This document shows positions 1 to 6,136 of a stretch of DNA of 6,736 nt, one piece after another. Within the stretch, counting starts at the first letter, position 1. The number at the start of each line of letters is the position of its first letter. A program made the position numbers and the translations under genes. Source of the stretch: Clostridiales bacterium (GTDB taxonomy: Bacteria; Bacillota; Clostridia; Lachnospirales; Lachnospiraceae); NCBI GenBank assembly GCA_019420425.1, contig JAHZHG010000155.1, positions 1 to 6,736 on the forward strand, read 5' to 3'. The notes under the pieces were generated by a model. That model had not been told where the DNA came from. It did not search any database and saw nothing but the letters and a program-made list of their open reading frames with translations.

Positions 1-570
1 GCCGGTCATAAACTCTTCGATGACCATACAGTTTCCTGCCGAGCCGAATTTCTTGTCGGTCATGATCTCGCGCACGCCGTCCTTTGCTTCCTCCAGATTC
101 TGGCAGATCAGTACGCCTTTTCCCAGGGCCAGGCCGTCGGCCTTCAGCACGATGGGGAAGGAGGCGTTCTCCAGATATGCCAGCGCTTTTTCTGGATCGT
201 CAAAGTTTTCATAGGATGCGGTGGGGATATGGTATTTTTTCATCAGGTCCTTGGAAAATGCCTTTGAGCCTTCCAGAATCGCCGCATTTTTCCGGGGCCC
301 GAAAATCCGCAGCCCTTCCTGCTCAAATACGTCCACAATACCGCCTACCAGCGGATCGTCCATGCCGACAACCGTCAGCTCCACCGCATTTTCCTTAGCG
401 AATGCGGCCAGGCGTTCAAACTCCATGGCCCCGATATTTATACACTCGGCGTACTCTGCGATACCGGCATTCCCCGGCGCGCAGTAGATCTTGTCCACCC
501 TGCTGCTCTGGGCGATTTTCCAGGCCAGGGCGTGCTCTCTTCCTCCGCTTCCTACGATTAATACCTTCAT
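1..570 (-). CDS. purD: Phosphoribosylamine--glycine ligase (GAR synthetase), N-terminal part
   Basis: PurD joins glycine to 5-phosphoribosylamine using ATP, giving glycinamide ribonucleotide (GAR), an early step of de novo purine synthesis in the cytosol. The frame is open from the ATG at 570 to the window edge, giving 190 residues, a little under half of the usual length of about 420. Visible family landmarks are GSGGREHA at 7-14 (N-terminal domain), APGN at 31-34, EGSK at 100-103 before the ATP-grasp region, and the nucleotide-binding stretch VLKADGLALGKGV at 141-153. The start has AGGAGG at 576-581, five bases upstream, which overlaps the purN stop codon; the gap to purN is 9 nt, suggesting coupled translation. 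It is the last visible gene of the purE-M-N-D set. The C-terminal half lies outside the window, so its integrity cannot be judged. Identification is secure. Confidence 0.97.
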   Translation of the reverse strand, partial: MKVLIVGSGGREHALAWKIAQSSRVDKIYCAPGNAGIAEYAECINIGAMEFERLAAFAKENAVELTVVGMDDPLVGGIVDVFEQEGLRIFGPRKNAAILEGSKAFSKDLMKKYHIPTASYENFDDPEKALAYLENASFPIVLKADGLALGKGVLICQNLEEAKDGVREIMTDKKFGSAGNCMVIEEFMTG

Positions 571-579
571 GTTGTCCTC

Positions 580-1206
580 CTACTCGCTGATCCTTACCTT
601 ATTGTCGATTATCTGCACACGGCCGTTGGCGATCAGATCAATTGCCCGGGGAAGGATTTCCCACTCGGCCTGCTCCATCACCCGCTGCTGCAGCTGCTTC
701 GGCGTATCGTCCTGGTGTACCTCTACGGCCTTCTGCAGGATGATCGGGCCGGTGTCCGTTCCCTCATCCACAAAGTGTACGGTGGCTCCGGTCACCCTGA
801 CTCCGCGCTCCAGCACGCCCTCGTGTACCTTCAGCCCATAATATCCCGTACCGCAGAACGAGGGAATCAGGGCGGGATGGATGTTGATGATCTTTCCCGG
901 GTATGCGGCAATCATGCACGCGGGAATCACCACCAGGCAGCCGGCCAGCACCACCAGATCCGGTGTATAGGACTGCACCGTGCTCAGCAGGGCCTGATTA
1001 AACTGTTCTCTTGTCTCATACTCCTTCGGAGAAACGCATACGGCGTCTATGCCTGCGTTCTTCGCCCGCTCCAGGGCATATGCATGTTTATTGTTGCTGA
1101 TGACTCCGACGATCTTGGCATTCGTGATCTTTCCCTGGGCGATCTTGTCGATGATCGCCTGCAGGTTGGTGCCGCCGCCGGATACCAGCACGGCCAGCCT
1201 TAGCAT
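580..1206 (-). CDS. purN: Phosphoribosylglycinamide formyltransferase (GART)
   Basis: PurN transfers the formyl group of 10-formyltetrahydrofolate to GAR, giving FGAR. The 208-residue product has the normal length for the folate-dependent enzyme. The phosphate-binding SGGGTNLQ lies at 9-16. The catalytic triad of the family (Asn, His, Asp) matches N108 and H110 in INIHPALIPSF and D151 in VDEGTDTGP. The FCGTGYYG segment (117-124) and TGATVHFVDEG (139-149) are also typical. The usual 'AGYMRIL/AGFMRLL' segment reads AGCLVVI here, a mild departure in the folate-site region. The ATG overlaps the purM stop by 7 nt (1200-1206). The only upstream Shine-Dalgarno match is a weak AAGGG inside purM, so translational coupling to purM is likely. 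Identification is secure. Confidence 0.97.
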   Translation of the reverse strand: MLRLAVLVSGGGTNLQAIIDKIAQGKITNAKIVGVISNNKHAYALERAKNAGIDAVCVSPKEYETREQFNQALLSTVQSYTPDLVVLAGCLVVIPACMIAAYPGKIINIHPALIPSFCGTGYYGLKVHEGVLERGVRVTGATVHFVDEGTDTGPIILQKAVEVHQDDTPKQLQQRVMEQAEWEILPRAIDLIANGRVQIIDNKVRISE

Positions 1207-2225
1207 ACCGTTACACCCTTCTCGCCTGCTTCGATTGTGCCGACTACGTATGCCTTTTCGCCTGCTGCCTCAATTGCGGCAATCGCAGCGTCTGCCTGGG
1301 CCGGATCTACAGCCAGCATCATGCCGATACCCATGTTGTAGGTATTGTACATCATCTGCTCCTCGATCTGTCCCTCTCTGGCCAGCATACGGAAAATGGC
1401 CGGAACCTCGTAGCTGTCCTTTTTCACCACGGCACGCACGCCCTCGGGCAGCATCCGCGGAATATTCTCATAGAAACCGCCGCCAGTGATGTGGCTGCAG
1501 CCCTTGATGGTTACGCCTGCTTTCTTTATGCTCTTTAAGGTCCTGACATAAATCTTGGTCGGGGCCAGAAGCGCCTCGCCCAGGGTCTTGCCCAGCTCTT
1601 CGTGATAGGTTTCCAGGGCCTCTCTGGTCATCGGGAATACCTTTCTCACCAGGGAGAAGCCATTGCTGTGCACACCGGAGGAAGCAATACCGATCAGGGT
1701 ATCGCCCGGGCGGATATCTTTACCGGTGATCAGATCCTTTTCGTCCACGATACCTACGGCAAAGCCGGCCAGGTCGTACTCATCCTCGGGATAAAAGCCC
1801 GGCATTTCCGCAGTCTCTCCGCCGATCAGCGCAGCCTCGGACTGGGCGCAGCCGTCTGCCACACCGCTGACAATCGCAGCGATCTTTTCCGGATAGTTCT
1901 TGCCGCAGGCAATGTAATCCAGGAAAAACAGGGGTTCTCCGCCTGCACAGGCAATGTCGTTCACGCACATGGCTACACAGTCGATACCTACGGTATCGTG
2001 CTTGTCCATAATGAATGCCAGCTTCAGCTTTGTTCCCACGCCGTCCGTGCCGGATACCAGCGTCGGCTTTTCCATGTCCTTAAATGCGGCCATGGAAAAT
2101 GCTCCGGAAAATCCGCCGATATTGGTCAGCACCTCCGGGCGCATGGTCTTCTTTATGTGTTCCTTCATCAGCTCGACTGATTTGTAGCCGGCTTCAATAT
2201 CCACACCTGCGTTCTTGTAATCCAT
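1200..2225 (-). CDS. purM: Phosphoribosylformylglycinamidine cyclo-ligase (AIR synthetase)
   Basis: PurM uses ATP to close the imidazole ring of FGAM, making 5-aminoimidazole ribonucleotide (AIR). The product is 341 residues, the usual length. Family landmarks in order: GTDGVGTK at 59-66, the DCVAMCVND segment at 82-90, GGETAEMPG at 135-143, DLAGFAVG at 151-158, SSGVHSNGFSL at 182-192, GGGFYENIPRMLP at 248-260 and NMGIGMM at 297-303. The frame stays open upstream to 2321, but the start at 2225 is chosen because AGGAGG at 2233-2238 sits 7 nt before it and MDYKNAGVDIEAG is the normal N-terminus. The gap to purE is 49 nt with no sign of a promoter or terminator, so it should be co-transcribed with purE. 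Its product AIR feeds the carboxylation steps that end with PurE. Confidence 0.98.
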   Translation of the reverse strand: MDYKNAGVDIEAGYKSVELMKEHIKKTMRPEVLTNIGGFSGAFSMAAFKDMEKPTLVSGTDGVGTKLKLAFIMDKHDTVGIDCVAMCVNDIACAGGEPLFFLDYIACGKNYPEKIAAIVSGVADGCAQSEAALIGGETAEMPGFYPEDEYDLAGFAVGIVDEKDLITGKDIRPGDTLIGIASSGVHSNGFSLVRKVFPMTREALETYHEELGKTLGEALLAPTKIYVRTLKSIKKAGVTIKGCSHITGGGFYENIPRMLPEGVRAVVKKDSYEVPAIFRMLAREGQIEEQMMYNTYNMGIGMMLAVDPAQADAAIAAIEAAGEKAYVVGTIEAGEKGVTVC

Positions 2226-2232
2226 TATCTTT

Positions 2233-2238
2233 CCTCCT
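2233..2238 (-). promoter_or_regulatory. Shine-Dalgarno site of purM
   Basis: AGGAGG reads on the minus strand seven bases before the ATG at 2225. It decides the purM start against the longer open frame reaching 2321, whose extra N-terminal residues do not match the PurM family. Confidence 0.85.
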
Positions 2239-2274
2239 GAGTCCGTATCTCTTTCCGTTGAACTGCTGTTGTTT

Positions 2275-2784
2275 TTATTTCTGCATGTAAGCTTTGTAGC
2301 CGATCTCCTGAAGCTTTGCATCCTTTGCCTCTACCTGGCTCTTCAGCTCCTCGGAATAGTCCTTCAGCCGCTGAAGCAGCTCGGGATCGGAAGTGGCCAG
2401 GATCTTTGCCGCCAGGATGCCGGCGTTGGCTCCGCCGTTGATCGCTACGGTGGCTACCGGAATGCCGGAGGGCATCTGTACAATGGAGTACAGGGAGTCC
2501 CTGCCGCCCAGAGAGGTGGTATGCATCGGGATGCCGATAACCGGCATCGGGAAAATCGCCGCGCACATGCCCGGCAGATGAGCGGCCATGCCTGCGCCTG
2601 CAATGATCACCTTGAAGCCCTTTTCTTCGGCGGTCTTTGCATATTTAAAGAATACATCCGGCTCGCGGTGAGCGGAGATGATCGTCATTTCATAAGAAAC
2701 GCCAAGCTTATCCAGCATGTCGGCAGCCTTTGCCATAACCGGCATGTCAGAGTCACTGCCCATTACAATACCAACTTTTGCCAT
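2275..2784 (-). CDS. purE: N5-carboxyaminoimidazole ribonucleotide mutase (class I PurE)
   Basis: Class I PurE moves the carboxylate of N5-CAIR to C4, giving CAIR. The 169-residue protein has the normal length of these small octameric enzymes. Landmarks: GSDSD at 9-13 (phosphate site), the catalytic-histidine motif SAHR at 37-40, GAGMAAHLPGM at 63-73, and the long conserved block from TTSLGGRDSL to VATVAING (89-117). The AHLPGM motif marks class I (N5-CAIR mutase) rather than the class II AIR carboxylases. Class I enzymes normally depend on PurK for N5-CAIR; no purK is in this window. One glycine of the common GGAAHLPG motif is methionine (M66). The ATG has AAGGAG (2794-2799) with a 9-nt spacer. 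This is the first gene after a sigma-A-type promoter and a leader built of two repeats. Confidence 0.98.
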   Translation of the reverse strand: MAKVGIVMGSDSDMPVMAKAADMLDKLGVSYEMTIISAHREPDVFFKYAKTAEEKGFKVIIAGAGMAAHLPGMCAAIFPMPVIGIPMHTTSLGGRDSLYSIVQMPSGIPVATVAINGGANAGILAAKILATSDPELLQRLKDYSEELKSQVEAKDAKLQEIGYKAYMQK

Positions 2785-2806
2785 TGTTCTGTTCTCCTTT
2801 TAACTG

Positions 2807-2906
2807 TGAAGGTCCGCCGCCGAACAGGCGGCTAAATTCAGGGATGCCAAATGCGCCTTCACCTCTTCTATATTTTGTGATGCCTGGCTGCGGCGCATGG
2901 AGGTTT
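2807..2906 (-). repeat. Leader repeat unit 2 (proximal to purE)
   Basis: This is the second copy in the transcript, about 89% identical to the unit at 2911-3009. The segment from the middle GAAGAGGUGAAGG through UCCCUGAAUUUA is identical for 36 bases. Its 3' hairpin is GCCGCC-loop-GGCGGC (2816-2821 with 2827-2832). The final CCUUCAC (2806-2812) can pair perfectly with GUGAAGG in the same unit (2856-2862). That arm ends about 6 nt before the purE Shine-Dalgarno site. Confidence 0.85.
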
Positions 2907-2910
2907 ACCC

Positions 2911-3009
2911 TGAAAATCCACCGCCAATCAGGCGGTTAAATTCAGGGATGCCAAATGCGCCTTCACCTCTTCCTCTTTTGTGATGCTTGGCCGCGGCGCA
3001 TGGAGGTTT
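2911..3009 (-). repeat. Leader repeat unit 1 (proximal to the promoter)
   Basis: This is the first copy in the transcript, starting about 10-12 nt after the predicted start site. Relative to unit 2 it has one single-base gap and ten substitutions. Its 3' hairpin is ACCGCC-loop-GGCGGU (2920-2925 with 2931-2936), with the closing pair changed from G-C to A-U compared with unit 2. A further outer helix, CCCUGAA with UUCAGGG (2941-2947 with 2908-2914), is possible only in this copy because it uses bases of the 4-nt spacer. Confidence 0.85.
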
Positions 3010-3027
3010 TGGTTGTAATCACGTTTT

Positions 3028-3056
3028 ATTCTACCTGTGATTTTCGGTGTTGTCAA
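3028..3056 (-). promoter_or_regulatory. Sigma-A-type promoter of the purE operon
   Basis: On the minus strand TTGACA (3051-3056, perfect -35) is separated by exactly 17 nt from TAGAAT (3028-3033, one mismatch to the TATAAT -10 consensus). The predicted start of transcription is near 3019-3022. There is no clear PurR-type PurBox pair next to it. It is the only strong promoter I see between the peptidase gene and purE. Confidence 0.82.
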
Positions 3057-3059
3057 TGC

Positions 3060-3150
3060 GATACACAGAAACTTCATGGGATTTTTGGGGATATCGGGTA
3101 AGCGGACGCAGTTCTGCGTGGAAGCGTATCCCGCAGAACTGCTGTGTATC
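3060..3150. repeat. Nested inverted repeats upstream of the pur promoter
   Basis: Perfect 9-bp inverted arms GATACACAG (3060-3068) and CTGTGTATC (3142-3150) bracket 91 bp. Inside is a second perfect inverted repeat of 11 bp, GCAGTTCTGCG (3108-3118) with CGCAGAACTGC (3132-3142), which can extend by GGA/TCC after a one-base bulge. The inner hairpin has no U-run on either strand, so it is not a standard intrinsic terminator. No flanking target-site duplication is visible. It could be a decayed small mobile repeat, a protein-binding site or the processed 3' end of the upstream transcript. Confidence 0.6.
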
Positions 3151-3275
3151 TAAGGCGTAAGATGCCCGATCACTACGTTTATCGCGAAGCCGCAAACTAC
3201 ACGTATTCCGGCTATGGACGGCCAGCCAGCCCCGGTAACCTGCGTCCGGTTTCCCGCACCTCCCGAATCCCCACT
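3151..3275. other. Gene-free stretch downstream of the peptidase gene
   Basis: No credible coding frame is present between the peptidase stop codon and the inverted repeats. Short complements occur, such as GGACG (3216-3220) with CGTCC (3243-3247), but none is followed by a U-run on the minus strand, so I cannot point to a terminator for the upstream unit. Confidence 0.5.
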
Positions 3276-5348
3276 CTATTTCTGCATCTCATCCAACGGA
3301 ATATTCAATTCCTCCGTCCCCGGCAGCACGAATCTGCCTTCCCGGATAATGTCCGTTTTTCCTCCGTTTTCATCGATTACCTCCAGCAGCCCCAGCTCGT
3401 CATACGGAATGGTAATATCCGTATGGCAGTTGAAGTACGCCTTTGACGGATCGGTCAGCCGCTGACGGGATACGGTATTTTCCCGGGCGATGATCTCTTT
3501 GCCGTCGGGATTGTATACTGCATTGTCCTCGTCCCAGCTGTAGCATGTATCGCCCAGCGCGAAATGCGGCCCCATTTTTTCTGCAATGAGGATCGGCAGC
3601 CTGTCGGCAATTCCATACTTTGCCGCCATGGCATAGGCCGTAGTGTTGGTGCCGATGGCAAACTCTCCCAGCGGAAGCGTCTCGTGATGGGCCATGACGT
3701 TTTCCAGGAAGTAGCGTTTTCCGGCCTCTTCCGTGTCGAAGTTTTTGCAGGAATAGTCGGTGACCATGCCGTCTTTCAGGGTTACGCTCAGGCCGTCGTA
3801 GCGCAGCTCGTCCAGATAAACACGGCTCACCTGGAGTACGCCGTTTGTTCCTTCCAGCCGGGGTGAGGTGAATACCTCGCCCACCGGTATATTTACATCG
3901 GCCACGCAGTTTTCAAACAGCGTTTCTTTCTCCGGATGGTTTAATTGGGCCAGGGCTACGGTCAGGTCGGTTTGGTTTTCTCCTCTGCCCAGCACATGGA
4001 CAAACCGGCCCTTGTCCAAAGTATCGATCAGGATCTGCTGTATCCGCTCGTATTTCTGGTAGTCCAGGGTATTCAGGCGGATCGTCTCCTGGAAAATCTC
4101 GGGAAATTCCGGCCCGATCTCCGGGACGGGAAAGGCAATGATGGTGAAGCTGCGCTCTTCCCCGATGATGTACTGGTTGGTCAGGCGCGCCTGCTCGCTG
4201 CTGGCGAATACCTGGAGCTTTTGCTGCTTTTCGTTGAGCCGCAGGGCCTCCGGCTTGTCCTCCGGGGAGAACGGCGTTTCGCCGAAGGTCTCCACACAGG
4301 CCGGGCCTGCATGGCCGTTTGCCAGCGCTTTGTATGCTTCGTAGGTATTTTTTGTCACCGAAAGTTTCCGCTCTACCAGTCTCTTGTCCAGGAAGATGGC
4401 GGCGTCCTCGCGGTGATCGTAATCAAACTGTTTGTTTGGGATGGCGCCGTAATAGCCGATCCTGGCTGCGCCGCGCCGGTTCACCGCATTTACTGCACTG
4501 CGGTAAATCACCGGCTTTAGGCCCAGGCCGGCGAAGTTCTCGATGGCCCGGCGGATCATCCGTTCAAAGCCCAGGATATAGCGGATGCCCACGGTCTGCT
4601 TTTTGGACAGGTCTTTTCCGCCGTGGACAAAGCCCAGGCGGTACCCTTCTGTATATACATCAGCCATCTGCCGGATCTGCTCTTCGGACAGGCTGTTCAG
4701 GTACCGGGCTGTTTCCAGCTGGTTTTCGTCGATGTACTCGCCGTACCGGTACAGATAACGCAGATCCTCCAGATCGCTTTCCCTGATGATCTTCGCCGCA
4801 AAATCCAGCTCCGGGTCAACCGACTCCCTCACTCTGCGGGCAACGATCACGTCGCAGTAGTCGCTCGTAAACCAGTAGATGATCTGCTGAACCTCCCGGT
4901 AGCCCGGAAGTCCGCCCTCAAAGGCATTATAGATTTCCACCAGAAGCTCCAGGCTGATCACCAGCTCTTCCCTGCGCTGCTCGTAAGCGTATACGATCAT
5001 GGCGCGCAGCTCGCTGTACAAAAAGCTCAGCAGCTGCCCGAAGGTATCGCCCAGCACCGCCGCCGCATAGGCTGGGTTGCCGTAGCTTTGTCCGTAGTTT
5101 TCCGGCAGAATGTCCGCATACAGCTCCCGGTTCAGACGCTGCAGCTGCTCCAGTGTCCAGTTTTCTGTTTCTCCGGTTTCGATCAGACGGTTCAGCTCCA
5201 GTATCTGCCCCGCGAAGGCAGACATCCGGTTAAAATATGACCGGAACGGCTCCTGCACCGTCTCCTCAGCAGGGATCTCCCGGATCCGCTCCGCTGCCAG
5301 CCGCAGCCGTTCATTTAATACGGTAAAATCCTCCATATGTTCCACCAT
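3276..5348 (-). CDS. M29-family metalloaminopeptidase with long N-terminal extension
   Basis: The C-terminal part matches family M29 (AmpS/thermophilic aminopeptidase T type), two-metal enzymes that remove N-terminal residues from peptides. Expected metal and catalytic residues are present: E491 in PVGEVFTSP, E562 in LGEFAIGTN, H595 in KMGPHFALG, and H642 and D644 in NCHTDITIPY; Y603 may be the conserved active-site tyrosine. Typical M29 proteins have about 410 residues, whereas this one has 690, with roughly 270 extra residues at the N-terminus. That extension is charged and apparently mostly helical, with no signal peptide or membrane span, so the enzyme should be cytosolic. I do not recognise the extension. 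The gene starts 4 nt after the preceding gene. The ATG at 5348 has almost no spacer after AAAGGA, so Met5 (ATG at 5336, preceded by GGTGG) is a plausible alternative start. Substrate range cannot be read from the sequence. Confidence 0.88.
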   Translation of the reverse strand: MVEHMEDFTVLNERLRLAAERIREIPAEETVQEPFRSYFNRMSAFAGQILELNRLIETGETENWTLEQLQRLNRELYADILPENYGQSYGNPAYAAAVLGDTFGQLLSFLYSELRAMIVYAYEQRREELVISLELLVEIYNAFEGGLPGYREVQQIIYWFTSDYCDVIVARRVRESVDPELDFAAKIIRESDLEDLRYLYRYGEYIDENQLETARYLNSLSEEQIRQMADVYTEGYRLGFVHGGKDLSKKQTVGIRYILGFERMIRRAIENFAGLGLKPVIYRSAVNAVNRRGAARIGYYGAIPNKQFDYDHREDAAIFLDKRLVERKLSVTKNTYEAYKALANGHAGPACVETFGETPFSPEDKPEALRLNEKQQKLQVFASSEQARLTNQYIIGEERSFTIIAFPVPEIGPEFPEIFQETIRLNTLDYQKYERIQQILIDTLDKGRFVHVLGRGENQTDLTVALAQLNHPEKETLFENCVADVNIPVGEVFTSPRLEGTNGVLQVSRVYLDELRYDGLSVTLKDGMVTDYSCKNFDTEEAGKRYFLENVMAHHETLPLGEFAIGTNTTAYAMAAKYGIADRLPILIAEKMGPHFALGDTCYSWDEDNAVYNPDGKEIIARENTVSRQRLTDPSKAYFNCHTDITIPYDELGLLEVIDENGGKTDIIREGRFVLPGTEELNIPLDEMQK

Positions 5349-5352
5349 TCCT

Positions 5353-5682
5353 TTATTGCAGACTCATTCCGATTCCCACAGCCAGCACCAGCAGCCAGAC
5401 CGCCAGGGTAAGCCCGCTCAAAATGCTGCCCAGGCGGCAGAACAAATAGGAGCGGTAGTCTCCCCGAAAGCTGCCAAGGCCGATGATCAGACCGACCAGG
5501 GCAATCAGGAATCCGCTGGTGCCGATGGCCCCTGTCACCAGATTTCCCTCTCCGCCCGTATAGAATGAAATGACGAGCAGGGCGGCGAGAATGATCAGGG
5601 AAACCGCGCCCAGCACGGTAGCCATAATCCCGCGCCGGGAATGGTTCTCCTCCTCAAAGGAGTATGTCCGCCGTTTAGCCAT
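5353..5682 (-). CDS. Small three-span membrane protein, probably DUF6142-like
   Basis: This 109-residue protein has a basic, hydrophilic N-terminus (MAKRRTYSFEEENHSRRG) followed by three likely membrane spans at about 19-40, 47-70 and 83-107. The layout, with a short RRGI motif before the first span and a FRGDYRSYLFCRLG stretch before the last, resembles clostridial proteins annotated as DUF6142; that family name is from memory and needs a profile search. No catalytic motif is visible and no function can be given. Its start overlaps the VanZ-like gene by 8 nt, with AGGAGG at 5690-5695 and a 7-nt spacer inside that gene's 3' end, so the two are likely translated together. The next gene follows 4 nt after its stop. 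Confidence 0.85.
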   Translation of the reverse strand: MAKRRTYSFEEENHSRRGIMATVLGAVSLIILAALLVISFYTGGEGNLVTGAIGTSGFLIALVGLIIGLGSFRGDYRSYLFCRLGSILSGLTLAVWLLVLAVGIGMSLQ

Positions 5683-6136
5683 AATATTTCCTCCTCAGCC
5701 AGTTACAGACTGCAAATAGCAGATACCCCAGGAATCCGCCCAGGGTGTTTAAGATGATATCATCCACGTCAAAGCTGCCGACCCGGAACACCAGCTGGAT
5801 GCACTCAATAACAGCGGAAAACTCCATACTGAGCACAAATACCCGCCACCAGCTTCTCAGCCGTCTCCAGAGCACCGGCAGGATACAGCCAAAGGGGACA
5901 AATGCCAGGATATTTCCCCCGATATTCAGCCATACAGCCGTCCGGCCCAGCTCCTGGTGATAACGGATAAACCGGCGTATCTCCTTAAACGGCTCCAGAT
6001 TGTACCGGTAGGAAACCACGTCTGCCGTTCTTCCGTAGCTCTCGGCAAAAAACAGGAAATAGAACAGAAACAGCAGATAGATGATAAACAGGATAACCCC
6101 TGTCACCCGGATTGTCCGGGCAGTTGCTTTTGTCAT
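5675..6136 (-). CDS. VanZ-family membrane protein
   Basis: This 153-residue protein has about four membrane spans (roughly 11-31, 69-89, 97-117 and 126-146). VanZ-family signatures are clear: NLEPF at 46-50, NIGGNILAFVPFG at 71-83, the conserved Glu/Gln pair in ECIQLVFRVGSFDVDDIILNTLGG (111-134) and the closing GYLLF. The founding VanZ gives low-level teicoplanin resistance, but most family members are housekeeping or envelope proteins of unknown role, and there are no other van genes here, so resistance should not be inferred. The ATG overlaps the preceding stop by one base (TAATG) and has no well-placed Shine-Dalgarno sequence of its own, pointing to re-initiation from the upstream gene. 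Confidence 0.93.
   Translation of the reverse strand: MTKATARTIRVTGVILFIIYLLFLFYFLFFAESYGRTADVVSYRYNLEPFKEIRRFIRYHQELGRTAVWLNIGGNILAFVPFGCILPVLWRRLRSWWRVFVLSMEFSAVIECIQLVFRVGSFDVDDIILNTLGGFLGYLLFAVCNWLRRKYYG

Larger units (their letters stand above)
2785..3021 (-). promoter_or_regulatory. Structured 5' leader of the pur operon with two tandem repeat units
   Basis: This is the predicted transcribed leader of about 235 nt between the promoter at 3028-3056 and purE. It is almost filled by two copies of one 100-nt element (2911-3009 first in the transcript, 2807-2906 second) separated by 4 nt. Each unit contains a perfect 7-bp complement (AUGCGCC with GGCGCAU), a 5-bp complement (ACCUC with GAGGU) placed in pseudoknot order relative to it, and a 6-bp GC-rich hairpin near its 3' end. 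No hairpin followed by a strong U-run is seen, so if the leader regulates, translation initiation or another mechanism is more likely than simple intrinsic termination. I compared it by eye with purine, ZTP, PRPP/ykkC, glycine and THF riboswitch consensus features and found no match. The transcription start is inferred from promoter spacing. Confidence 0.6.

Noticed and set aside
2226..2321. N-terminal extension of purM by 32 residues.
   Set aside because: The extension does not resemble PurM N-termini, and a strong AGGAGG sits 7 nt before the ATG at 2225.
2820..2826. CCGAACA on the plus strand as half of a PurBox for PurR.
   Set aside because: It falls in the loop of the leader hairpin downstream of the start site, lacks AT-rich flanks and a second inverted box, and is not kept in the other unit.
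2800..2898. A 32-codon frame in leader unit 2 (starting MRRSQASQ) whose stop codon touches the purE Shine-Dalgarno site.
   Set aside because: The ATG is preceded by ACCTCC, an anti-Shine-Dalgarno sequence rather than a binding site, and the homologous frame in unit 1 ends after 12 codons because of the one-base gap. The base changes between copies fit RNA stems better than codons.
3945..4520. A 191-codon open frame on the plus strand.
   Set aside because: It lies wholly antisense to the peptidase gene, whose conserved residues explain the sequence; it has no recognisable product. The other long plus-strand frames opposite purN, purM and purE are likewise shadows.
5675..6136. VanZ-like gene as a glycopeptide-resistance determinant.
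   Set aside because: No vanHAX or regulator genes are near, and VanZ-family proteins are common in clostridia without any resistance role.
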